64,000 nt of DNA from Burhinus oedicnemus. Taxonomy: Eukaryota; Chordata; Aves; Charadriiformes; Burhinidae. The stretch spans positions 1,307,183 to 1,371,182 of the forward strand of contig VFFE01009165.1 of NCBI GenBank assembly GCA_008921705.1, given 5' to 3'. A program made the position numbers and the translations under genes. Under the pieces are notes generated by a model. It was not told where the DNA came from and did not search any database. It saw nothing but the letters and a program-made list of their open reading frames with translations. Below are positions 1 through 11,085 of the stretch, in pieces; the first letter of the stretch is position 1, and each line of letters opens with the position of its first letter.

Positions 1-325
1 CATCATAGAAGGCTATCAAATTGGTCAAGCATGACTTCCCCTTGGTAAATCTATGTTGACCACTCCCGGTAACCTTCTTTTCCTCTACATGCTTAGAGAT
101 GACATCCGGGATGAGCTGTTCCATCACCTTTCCAGGGATGCAGGTGAGGCTGACTTGCCTGCACCACCTCATGGTCACTGCAGCCAAGGCTACCCTCAAC
201 CTTCACATCCCCAACTAGTCCTTTGTTTGTCAGCACAAGGTCCAGCAGTGCACCTCTCCTTGTTGCTTCCTCCAACACCTGTGTCAAAAAGTTATCATCA
301 ATGCTCTGCAGAGACTGACCCTCAA
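1..325 (-). mobile_element. CR1 LINE fragment, internally deleted, continuing beyond the left edge
   Basis: Read on the minus strand, this piece encodes two parts of CR1 ORF2. Bases about 315 to 160 give the end of the endonuclease domain (DDNFLTQVLEEATRRGA, then LVLTNKGLVGDVKV, then GCSDHE, the SDH motif of AP-endonuclease-like EN domains). Bases about 160 to 1 give the early reverse transcriptase, in a different frame (PGKVMEQ, then FTKGKSCLTNLIAFYD). In the longer copy at 50885-53180 these parts lie about 900 bp apart, so this copy has lost that interval with a frame change at the join. CR1 is a non-LTR retrotransposon that primes at nicked DNA and is usually 5'-truncated. This copy cannot encode an active protein. 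The right boundary is approximate because homology fades near 310-325. Confidence 0.88.
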
Positions 326-1808
326 ACGGACAAGCTTGCATTTTAGTTTAGACTGAGGGGACAACCTAGTGTTGTCACCATCAGAAGTCACCGGAGACCT
401 AACCAAAATGGAAAAGAGGACAAGCCTCTCTGCCTGTACACATCAGAGGGCTGTAGAGCTGGTACTGCAGGTAGACAAGAAGATGGATTCAGGGCAGGTT
501 TTGCTGGGAGAAACAAAGCTTCAGAAGCTTTCTAATGTAAAGGGGGGGAAGAACTGGAGGAGGGCATGAAAATAAGAAGAAATAAAAAGGGAAGAACTGA
601 AAGTAGAGCAAAGTAGGCCATAATACAAAGGAATGTGGTATCCAGATGAGCAATTTTACTGTCAGTGGCAGATAAGGGAGGCAAGAACTGAAGAGGAGAG
701 GGAGGGAGAATCCAATTAGCATGCTGGGTTTGACAAAACATTCCAGCATCCTAAAGAATATGTTTCTCTCTAAGAAGTCTTTTTTTTGCACAGCCTCACA
801 ACTGAAGAAGAAAATGAGGAGGAAAATAAAACACACTTCAGTAAAAGAAAAAAAGAGGAACAGGAAACACCAGAAAAAACAAAACTGCAATGATATGTGC
901 TGCACTCAGGCTTAAATCTTTTTAAATTAATCAATAGAATCAATAGTTATTTTAATAGCCTCCATAACTACTAATCACATAACCTAAAGAACTCTAGTAA
1001 TGGTGCTGATAGTAATTGTAGTAGCATTACAGACGGACATAATGGAGGGGATGTCTTTACTGATTCTGTTGTAATACAAAGTAACACCTGCAACTGTGTT
1101 CAGCAGAATCAATTCCAACAGAGATTATTTGTTGCTCTGAGTAGAATATCATATAGTCATATTCATCTTACAAACACTAAATATCAAAGCGTATTATTAA
1201 AAAAAACGACCAGCTTCTGAAAAACTAGTGAAGATGTAGTCCAGAAAGGATAAAATAGTACCATCTGTTTGCCACCATATTACTAAATCAAGTTGTTCCA
1301 TCTTGGATCATTTTAATGTTTTGATTATTTAAATACATGGTAATTTTTGATGCAAAGAATGTTTTCTTTTCCTCCAAATTTGACAGTAATGTTACTGTGA
1401 CTTTTAAAAATTATCCCAGTTATTTGGCTAAGTAATTGCTGCTTTGAAATACATGCAAACCCCAGAGCTGCATAGTAGAAGAATGACCTAATTATTGTTG
1501 TTAGGAACGTGCAAGCAAAGCTGCACAGTCATTATTTTTTCAGGTTTTTACAGTTACCCCTGCTGAAAATGTGGCCAGTGTAAGTATTTCTGCTCAAGTG
1601 ATTGGTTCATGGTGAATCAAGAATGAGAATTTCTTTCTGGTATGGTTATAAGAATCAAGGTGACCCAAAGTTCATGACCAAGCTTCATGGTCAAATTTTA
1701 ATCTATGGAGAATATCATAAAAGTATGGTGTATAAAAACTGTTCTAATTTTATCTTATATTACTTTCCACAGAGGTATTTGGAAAACATTAATAAAATTC
1801 ATTAATCA
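326..1808. other. Noncoding, AT-rich; purine-rich tract at about 540-880
   Basis: No gene is recognised. From about 540 to 880 the plus strand is strongly A/G-biased (runs of GAAGAA, GGAGG, AAAAAG). This produces long open frames of low complexity on the minus strand, rich in Phe, Leu and Ser, which I treat as compositional artefacts. Confidence 0.6.
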
Positions 1809-1840
1809 TTTTCCCATTAAAGTCAGCAATGGCTAATAAA
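1809..1840. repeat. Possible relic of an ancient amniote interspersed repeat
   Basis: The stretch reads TTCCCATTAAAGTCAGCAAT and then GGC. It resembles the CCCATTGAAGTCAATGGC core that recurs in old interspersed repeats of birds, crocodilians and turtles. It is short and diverged, so this rests on motif resemblance only. Confidence 0.3.
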
Positions 1841-4800
1841 AGATTTTAAATGTATGATGAGCAATGTAGGTCAACAGAAATTCACTTTTTCTCTGGAATA
1901 AATGTGACCTACATGTAAAGGTGCTGAGTGATATTCCCATTTAACCAAGCTGAATACATGGGTTCTTTTGGAAAATATATGCAAACTTGCAGATTCTTGG
2001 AAGGAAAAGGAAGAAAAGATAAAATATCTGGAATTATTCAGAGTAAAACTGAACTGCTATCATGAAAGAACTGACCAAAATATTTAAATATGGTAGCTTT
2101 TCCTAAGACATTTTGTCCTGAAAAATCTACATTCAAACTACAATAAAACGCAGAAATCATACTTGAAAATGCATAAAATTGCAGCCATTTTTTAATTTCT
2201 TCTAGGAAAGATTTTTAATGATGAAAGCATAGCTCAGTGAGGAGAACCCAAGTAGACTGCAAACACAGTAATTACTTTCATGCCCAGCCTTGAAATTTTG
2301 CATCTCTGGAAGCTGTTCACAGACTGATCTTTTAACAATGTTTTCTGAAAGTTGTGGGTTGCACCATTCAGATCACAGCTTTGTCTGTCTTCCAGCCTGC
2401 TCTCCACATAATCATGGCCGTGGGTTGTCCACTCCAGCTTCTTTACTCAGCACTGCTACTGAAGAGCCAATTATTCTTTCCATTTCCTTAAGAAAACTGT
2501 TCACATCCATATTCTGCTGTTTGCTTGCCTTTCCTGCACAGAAAGTGGACAGGCAACGCTGGCAACCAAACAGATGCACAGGAGATGGCATTTATCTGTA
2601 CAGGCTTGTTCACAAACTTCTTCTCAGTAACTTGGGTATTACGAGTTATACAGATACCACATTTTGGAACAATTAATATGGAGTATCATAAACTCTTTGT
2701 GTGGCTGCCTCTCACCAGGATTTGGGACTGTATTGCTGTTCTCCTACTATAGAAGGCTTTATCATTTTCTCAAAGCAGTAGGTTTTTAAGATCTACAAAT
2801 GGATTTAATGTTTCTTAAAGGAATATATAGTTTAAATTTAGCTAATTAAAGAAAGAGACAGATATAAAACACTCTCAGTGGGTAAAAGATTCCCACTCTG
2901 CTCAATATTACAAAGAGACTGCATGTAACATCAATTATAAAATGCGAGATTCTAAAGAAAATCATTTAATCAAACAATATAAAATACTCATTGTTGCTCT
3001 ATTTTCATTTGCGTGTTTCCTTAGGAAAAGCACTACTAATTTTTTCAGTGCCTCAAATTTCTGAGTGTTTAAAAATGTATCCCATCTTGTCAACATGCAC
3101 ACTCCTTCGTCCAGTTTTTCCCAAGTATAGCTGAATGCAAAGCACACCTTTCCCTGCAGTGCTGAGCTTGGCAAAAAATACATCCATTTAGCTGATGGCT
3201 AAGAATATTTGCAATTTCTTTTGTTTCTGTTGACGGCTTCTTATCAGTTTTTCTGTCAGAGATTCTTTGCAAAGTACTGTTTGTTCTGCTCAGTTTTGAT
3301 TCCTCCTTTAAACTCTAGTATTATTGCTTTCTTGACAGCTAATCTCCATTTCCCTTTAAGTGCAAGGATCCATCCATTCGCTGTCAGAGAATTCTCCTCC
3401 ACAGCTTGTTACACCTTCCCATTTATCATCTTCTAATATACACACCAAAATCTGAATTATATTCTTTTAACTAGTGCCTTCATGTATGCTTTGGATGACT
3501 TGTTTTACAGACTGGTGATCAAAAGCCAATGTGGATGTCTGGCTAACTCCCTGATCCAGCAGCTCAGTTAGCACTGACTGTGTACCTAATGCATAGCCTG
3601 GCAAACCAAAGAGAGGAAGAAACGCCCTTCCATATCCTGGGGGCATTCACCAAAACGTAGCAACTAAGCACAGTCAGACAGAACCAGACCTCCGCACTGC
3701 AGACATATTCCTTTCCCTGCACAACATTGAACATGACACAGGTGAGGCAATGAAAAAAAAAAAAAACACAAAAAAGACAAAAGCAGAATTGTGAATATGA
3801 ACCAAATTTTTGAACTCCGGTTCACTTTTCTAGCTACCAGCAAACATTTCTCCTTTCCTTTTTCCTCTACTAAAGTATTCAAGTACTGCTGTGCAGAGTC
3901 CCAAGAAATGACTCAGAAACAGTAACTGTTATTGTTTTGCTGCACTGATAGAAGAATGGGCACCGACAGACAAAGAATTTATTCTTGAAAGCATGAGACC
4001 ACAACGATTGTAATTTGCATTCACTGTGAAACAATACAGTGTTACGAATGTTCTTTCAGTAGCACATCAGGCCATTTGCTGACTCTTGATTGTCTGTGAG
4101 TCTCTCTGTGCTTGTTAAAATCACAGCACTGAGCTCAGTACACTGTGCTTTTACCATCTGGCACTATAGCAGGAAGGCTACATTAGCATAACCTGTCTTG
4201 CCATCCCAGGATTTCAATTTTAGGTGGCATGCTGATTTCTTTAAAACAAATATGTCTGTCTTTCATCAGACATTTTGTATCCTTATACTTCTAATGGCAC
4301 TGAAAAAAAAAATCGCTACTAACCCTTTATTGGTACTTGATATCAATTATTGTTAATATTTTCATCTATGCTAAGCTCATGTTGTCCCATCTTTGTAGCC
4401 AAAATAATAAATGACTGATCACAGACGTTTAATTAATTTTTTTGGCCAATGATACACAAAGACAGTGATGTTGATGGCTTATTTAGCAAAACCATATGGT
4501 TCACTTGTTATTATTGACATTTAACAATAACTTCCAAGTTTTAAAGACATTTCTGTTACATTGTATTTCAAACAATTACTTCATTACATACCTGTTAATG
4601 CAAGAATAAGCACGGAATATTAACATTAGCAAATAATTTGAGTTGAAGTTTCCATAGTAACTTCCATCCATTGCCTTGTGTGCTTATGTGCTCTAATTTA
4701 TGCATTCTTAACATCCTCTCTGCTACTTTATCTACCAACGGCAAGTAAATAACAAGAGAAAAATTATCATTATTTCTATACTCAGGCACTCAAAAATATG

Positions 4801-5257
4801 GTAGGAAAGCTGAATACATACATAGACATATCTTGAGATAAACAGAATCTCTCGTTATGATCATACATACTCAGTATGCAACATTAAAATAAACTATTTT
4901 CCTGAAAGCCAGATTAAAGACAATGGGTTCTGTTACTGCTGGCATGATGTGTTATTGCAACTCTAGGTTCTTAAAAGAGTAGAGGATATTTCCTCTTATC
5001 AGCCTTCAGCAGAACTGAAGTGTTGCACTGCAGGGGACATGCCATGCTTTCTTTTTTTTCTCTGAGAAACAGGAGGGTAAAAATACAAGGGAATATGGTT
5101 CAGTATGCATGAAGAGACATGGGCAAGGCTTCTTGGAGCTTTCAGACTACTTTGGTATCCAAGGAAGGGCCAGCAAGGTTTTATCCCACATGAGTATCTA
5201 AGACTGCAGACACACAACTGTTTATTAAGTCCTGGTCAAAAGCAAACCTATGCAAAC
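1841..5257. other. Noncoding, AT-rich, no recognisable feature
   Basis: The longest open frame (2290-2676, plus, 128 codons) has no motif, no good initiation context and no flanking splice pattern that I can defend. A short A-run sits near 3751-3765. I see nothing else. Confidence 0.6.
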
Positions 5258-5325
5258 GGGTAACTTCAATGGGATTAATCTAAAGTTAAGAAGATGCATA
5301 AAACACTGAAAGACCAGGGCTTCTA
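5258..5325 (+). repeat. Relic of an ancient amniote interspersed repeat
   Basis: The order GTAACTTCAATGGGATTAAT, AAAGTTAAG, ATGCATAA, CACTGAAAGACCAGGGC follows a repeat often seen in reptile and bird genomes (ACTTCAATGGGACTACTC, AAAGTTAAGCA, GTGCATAAGT, GCAGGATCAGGGCC). Several blocks match in the same order, which makes it stronger than a single-motif hit. I do not assign a family name. Confidence 0.55.
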
Positions 5326-5620
5326 GTGTAAGGGAAGAAATATTTCAGTATGTGCCTCTACGCTGATAGAACAGTGAGACTCTGATCCTAATTTTCTAGG
5401 TGTTCTCACCATAAAAATGGCTACAATGTTTCTATTATTTAATCAGCTAACACCCAATTGACATATACAGTATTTAAGGAATGAAAACAATTCACCCGTT
5501 TGCTAAAAAAAAGTACAGATCTAGGTATCTCAGGATACAGAAAAACTTGTAGGAATTTCTAAGTGGTTGCCCTCCAATGATACAGCATTTGCTAAATAGT
5601 ATATCTACCCTGTTCGTCTT
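5326..5620. other. Noncoding spacer
   Basis: AT-rich sequence with no recognised feature, ending at the 3' terminus of CR1 copy A. Confidence 0.6.
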
Positions 5621-6510
5621 ATAGAATCATAGAATAGAATCATAGAATTGTTTAGGTTGGAAAAGACCTTTAAGATCATCTAGTCCAACCATTGACCCTA
5701 CTCTACCAGGTCTGCCACTAAACCATGTCTCTAAGTACCACATCTACACGACTTTTAAACACATCTAGGGATGGTGACTCAACCACCTCCCTGGGCAGCC
5801 TCTTCCAATATTTGATAAATCTTTCAGTGAAAAATTTTTTCCTAATGTCCAGCCTAAACCTCCCCTGGTGCAACTTGAACCCACTTCCTTTTGTCTTATC
5901 GCTAGTTACTTGGGAGAAAGGACCAGCTCCCATCTCACTACAACCTCCTTTCAGGCAGTTGTAGAGAGCAATAAGGTCTCCCCTCAGCCTTCTTTTCTCC
6001 AAACTAAACAATCCTAATTCCTTCAGCCGTTCCTCGTAAGGCACGTTCTCCAGACCCCCTCACCAGCTTTGTTGCCCTTCTCTGGACACGCTCCAGCACC
6101 TCAATGTCCCTCCTGTACTGTGGCGCCCAAAACTGAACACAGTACTCAAGCTGCGGCCTCACCAGCGCTGAGTACAGGGGCACGATCACTTCCCTACTCC
6201 TGCTGGCCACACTAGTCTTGATACAGGCCAAGATGCCATTGGCCTTCTTGGCTACCTGGGCACACTGCTGGCTCATGTTTAGCTGGCTGTCCACCAGGAC
6301 CCCTGGATTCTCTTCTGCCAGGCAGCTTTCCAGCCACTCCTCCCCAAGCCTGGGGTTGTTGTGACCCAAGTGCAGGACCCGGCACTTGGCCTTGTTAAAC
6401 CTCATGCAATTGGCTTCAGCCCGTTGATCCAGTCTGTTCAGATCCCTCTGCAGAGCCTTCCCACCCTCAAGCAGATCAACACTCCCGCTTAATTTGGTGT
6501 CATCTGCAAA
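5621..6510 (-). mobile_element. CR1 LINE, 5'-truncated 3' end (copy A)
   Basis: The plus strand opens with ATAGAATCATAGAATAGAAT, the reverse complement of the short octamer-type repeats that end CR1 elements. This is followed by the reverse complement of a 3' UTR ending GGTCTTTTCCAACCTAAAC. Reading leftwards, the element starts abruptly at 6510 inside the RT catalytic motif (FADDTKL) and is truncated there, as most CR1 copies are. No target-site duplication is visible, which is normal for CR1. It is nearly identical to copy B at 23416-24270 but in the opposite orientation, with very uneven divergence (see findings). The 3' end differs from that of copy C, so at least two CR1 subfamilies are present. 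Confidence 0.95.
5718..6510 (-). pseudogene. CR1 ORF2 C-terminal remnant (copy A), frameshifted
   Basis: From 6510 leftwards the frame encodes the RT motif [17 protein letters not shown] and the thumb and C-terminal region ([32 protein letters not shown]). At 6055-6059 a run of five C's on the plus strand shifts the frame, giving an early stop. In the next frame the usual CR1 tail resumes ([32 protein letters not shown]) and reaches a stop just after VVLRDMV at 5718. ORF2 normally encodes endonuclease plus RT. Only about the last quarter remains, so this is dead. Copy B carries the same five-base run. Confidence 0.88.
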
Positions 6511-6870
6511 TGTGGTCATTAACAAGAGAGAAAGGAAAGAAAAACAGACATGTAAGAAAAAGGGGAAAAGGAGCGAATGACAAAAAGAAAAATTACTTGG
6601 TAGAATATGAGGTACTCATTTCTAGGTCCACACAACTGAAAGGGAAAAGAAACAAACAGAAAGAAGAAGGAAAAAAAGAGGGCAATCAACAGTCTTTCTG
6701 TATTTGCAAAAGTACCAAGTTACTATTCTACCAAAAGAAACATTATTTTCTGGTTTTGGAAATTAAAGTCTTTTCACTGATGTTGTCTCATTTTTTGTAT
6801 AATCCAAGAAAAAATAAAAGAAAGCAGGTGAAGATACTTGAAGGAAATACAGAAAATTCTAAACAAAAAT
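6511..6870. repeat. Polypurine-rich low-complexity tract
   Basis: The plus strand is heavily A/G-biased (blocks such as AGAGAGAAAGGAAAGAAAAA, AAAAAGGGGAAAAGGAG, AAAGAAGAAGGAAAAAAAGA). It directly abuts the truncated 5' end of CR1 copy A. An open frame of 120 codons across it is Lys-rich and compositional, not a gene. Confidence 0.6.
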
Positions 6871-9800
6871 GAGTTATCAGTACCACAGGACAAGCAGTCT
6901 GGGACACAAAAGAAGCAAGTATTCCACTCTTTTGGTTTCCCTTGGAGTCGTACCCAGCACTGACCAGAATGAGCTCTGCTTAGTAGATGAGTCCTGACGA
7001 GACTGCAGCTCACAGAAAAACACTGCAACCTGCTAAGTTCTTGTTGCTGAGGTTCGTGAAACCCAAGAGGAGAAAAACAAAATTAGGAACCAAAATAACT
7101 CAACCTTGAGCAGTACCACAATGGAATATAAGAATCTAAACCTTTCTCAGTGTTCATAGATCACTAAGTGCAATTTTCTGCCACAATATCTTTCAATACT
7201 TGGACAATGTGACAAAATTATGGGATCATATTCAGGTATCCAAAACATACAGGCCAGCTTCACTTTGAGTTTTGCAGTTAGAACAGTTCTAGAGGTATAC
7301 AAGTCTATTTGCATTACTTCAAGCATCACTATTTTACTGCTTTGAAGTCAGTTATGATTTACAGCAATTGTGTCATTATTCAGCCATTTGGGTTAGTGCC
7401 GAAGTACCAGCCACTCTTTAAGCTCCGTGCATTCATCATGTGCCAATTAGTTTGCTCTGAGGGACAAGACAAATAGCCATGGTTAACTATCAAAGCAAGT
7501 CTTCTCACTACACGTATGTGCAAATTATTTGATGTATGATTTCAGTTACTTTCTAAGAATAAATCAATAGTATTTCCATACTCCAGTACTGACTTCACAT
7601 AGATTTGGGCATATAATCAAAATTAGGTAAATTCTTATGTAACTTGCCTGAATTAATTCTGCATTATTAAAACAAAGCTACAAGTGTCTGAGTTTAATCC
7701 AAGAGGAACAAAATTGTTTATTTTAATTTATTTCTGAAGTGTTTTATTTTATTTTATTTTCCTTCCTGCTTTCTGGGCTTTCCAGTGTATCCCATGATCT
7801 TTGTACCTCTCTTACAGACAGTTTGTCTTGAGCTTGCAAAATAGCTTAAATACTCTCAATAGAGAAGAATTATTAATAAAATGTATTTACTTATCATGGT
7901 CATGATGAACGCAGCAAAGCTTTCACTTCATCTTCTGTCTCATCAGCAAACTGGGTAATGATCTATCAGCTCACCATCAGTGAAGCCTGTTCCTTCCGTA
8001 TGAATCTACATGGGACAAGTAATGGAAGAGATGCCCTCTTTAAAAAGTACTCCTCTTTCCTCTTCTCCCATAGCGGGTAGGAACAGATTTTTTACGATCT
8101 TATTGGCCAGTATTGATTAAAAATCTGAACAGAAGCAGCTGAGAGACGCATCAGTGAATGGAAGACTGGAATAAAATATGAGAAGGAATGGATAAGCTAG
8201 AAATTAGAGAGACAGAAATGGAAAACAATTAAACGGTGCAAAGTGAAAGGGTTTAATAACTATATTCTTTGGTGGAAGATGATCAGTTTGAGAGGGAAAA
8301 GGAGAAAGATCATACACTGCTATAAATGATGCCTTTATTAAAAATCATTTACATTTCTGGTAAAGACAAACAAGTATTAACGTTGTTGTAACACTGAGAT
8401 ATCTCCCCAAACACTCACTGGTATGGCTCCAATTATCTATGTTCCACTAACGTGAATCAACAACAGCCAGAATGGAGGTGGAGAGGCTAATATTTTTTCT
8501 AGTTACAATCATGGTAGTAAAACATCAAATGATGAGAAGAGGTATTTAAACAAAAAAGCAAAGGTCATGACCATATGGTTATAGATTAATCACAAATAAG
8601 GCTGGATTGAAACTAGAAAAAAATTAATCCTTAAGAGAGTAAGTTCCGGAACAAGATTTTAAAAGGAGCCTTTGCTGCTTTACCTGATGTCAGCTGCACA
8701 ATAAGCAATGCTTACTGACTCCTATTTCTTTCCTTTAAGAAATAAAAAAGGAGGGCTGTAATTTAAAAACAAAAACCAAACAGAATATCAAAACACCAAA
8801 TAACTTTACTGAAAGAGGTTGAAATGTTTTCCAAAAGACAAAAAAATTTCTTATCAAACAGCTGTTTAAAAATTAAGATAATCATTAGCAATGACATTTC
8901 TTTGATTATATGTAGAAGAGAAACAAAGAAAAAAGAATTTAGTATCCTGTAGGATTAGGTATTCTGTATCCAACTGTAGATACACGCTGAAGAGAAAATT
9001 AAGAGTGGTAAAATCACCTCTTTATTTTAGAAAGAGCAGCACTTAAAATTCAAAGTTGATTTCTTAAATCTACTTTTTCTCACTTCAGTAAGAGTGGCTC
9101 GATTTTCAAAACATTTTAGGCATACAAAAATCACTCATCAGAACTACCTCAAAGGAATGAATGATCACCTCAAAGTGAATTACCTCAAAGGGAAAACAGA
9201 GCATTTTGGTAACAACTTACAAATTCCATTGGTATGGCCCATAAACAGAGATTAAGGACTATGAGTGCAGCTTGGGAAAATTAATGCAGAAGTCACTGGA
9301 GTGTTAAGAAATTTACACTAGTGACTACATGGCCAACTATATGGCCTGATCTTCACTGACAGAAATTGATGGTGTTGAACAGTATTCCTTTTCTCGTACT
9401 GTTTAAAGGTTTCATAACAGATAACCAGAGATGGAACAGATTATGAAACAGCAGGGCTATAACAAAAACCCCAACGTTAGTTATGTTCCCAAGGATGTGC
9501 TGGAATAACAGTACATTGAACAGAGATAGCAAAAATATGACAAGTTTCTGAAAATGCATGATAATCTTGTACCAGATCCATAACCAGTTTAAGAAAAGTG
9601 TTTCCTTAGGCCTTATTCCACTGTATTAGATCTGTCCTAGGAAGTGTCTGGGATTTCCTGTACACTCTGCAAGAAAAAAAATTCAAACACCATTTATAAC
9701 CTTTCTTGTTCTCAGTCAAGAGTTGTTTCGTACTTGCATCTGAGGAAATGTTGTCACAATGGCGTATTACATTATTGTGAATCTAATGATCATAGGCTAG

Positions 9801-10742
9801 AATGATAAAACTCCTAACAACTTTCAGATACATGCAAAACTATTTAATAATCATTCATTATCACAGATACTAAAAGATAAGCTCAAACACTCTGTCTTTA
9901 CTTTATAGACCTTCATGAATATATTACACTTGAAGGTCTTATCCTGCATCCTTTTAAGTCAGCTATGAAGCTTTTATCTATTTCAATAGCATGCTTTGTG
10001 AACATCTCCATGCTAACCAGAGCATAATAGGTATATTTTTCAGGGGTACTTAAGTGACTTTTGCACCTCAGTGAAAATTTCATTTTCAAAATAACTTTAA
10101 AGAGCAGGAAAAAAAAAGAGACTCCTGAATACTTTGAAGCACCTGGAGTTCATTTCTTAAACCAGAATTGTTCTCTCAAGCAAACATCTATGAAAGCAAA
10201 AAAATTCTGAATTTTCAGAAAGTTAAAATAATGGTCAGTACCACTGATTCACTATGCTTTAAGGTACCACCCATTTCCAGTGACTATACTGAAAACTAAT
10301 TTCTGCCTTTCATAGTACAATAATTATAGGAGCACATTTTATGATTGCTTAGTACAAAAGATTCCCCTCTTCAAGTGTACCAGTGAACTAAATTTAGTTG
10401 ACATTCCAATACATTGTGTATTTCTTTAATGATAATGTTCCATTAGTGCAGTTACAGCATTACAGCATAAACGGAAAAAAAGGTATGTTAGTTACAGTAT
10501 GACATATGTGCCTATGTTTCTGATTCTAGCCTTCTTTATTCCCACCAAGGTACACTTGAACAGCCAGTTCATTATTATAATAAATTGTCTGAATTCACAA
10601 AACTGGATCTACTGGATCTGAATTGTTACTTACACTTCTCTCTAGAAAAACAAGGGCAACGGCAATAGATTGATTTTTAATGGTATAACCAAGATCTGCA
10701 ACAAAAAAAGCATGCTCCTTCATACTGTTTTGAATTGCATAG
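6871..10742. other. Noncoding, AT-rich, no recognisable gene
   Basis: I see only small local structure: three TTTTA-type units at about 7742-7760, and three dispersed copies of ACCTCAAAG between 9145 and 9190. No splice-flanked open frame stands out. Confidence 0.6.
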
Positions 10743-11085
10743 TTGATATACAGCCAAATCTTCTTCAATCAAAAGGATGTTGATTTTGTAGAGGGGCACA
10801 GAGATGAGCTCATGAGTGAAGAGTTATCAGACACCGTTTTCAATCAAGCAATGATGAGGGCAATCCAGCCCACAAACTTTCTGTTACAAAATTTCTGTAA
10901 CTTTTTGGACCGTTTTCTGAAAAATGAATATCTCATCATTAAGGATGTGCTTCATAGCAGGTGCATTATTAGTAGGGAAATATGTTTCCAATTCAGAGTA
11001 TGACAGGCATGATGACACATGCAGCTGTGTGTCATTGATGAAGGAAGGCAAAAGCAGCAATGCCCAGATAAAGAACATCCCTTAG
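10743..11085 (+). pseudogene. Doubtful relic of a pogo/Tigger-type transposase C-terminal region
   Basis: An 86-codon frame contains KDVDFVEGHRDELMSEELSD. This resembles the acidic 'hydrophobic-E-x-H-x-E-E-L-T-x-E-E/D-L' segment found after the DDE domain in pogo/Tigger-type transposases. In another frame about 60 bp downstream, CVIDEGRQKQQ faintly resembles the 'YxxIYDEKKxQ' end of that family. No catalytic DDE residues, terminal inverted repeats or TA target duplications are visible. It could equally be chance. Confidence 0.2.

Noticed and set aside
489..905. Minus-strand open frame of 138 codons
   Set aside because: It lies over a purine-rich low-complexity tract; the product is a Phe/Leu/Ser-rich string with no domain.
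2290..2676. Plus-strand open frame of 128 codons
   Set aside because: No recognisable motif and no supporting splice or promoter context; the length is compatible with chance.
9141..9191. Three copies of ACCTCAAAG as a regulatory array
   Set aside because: Spacing is irregular and the motif is short; probably local duplication or chance.
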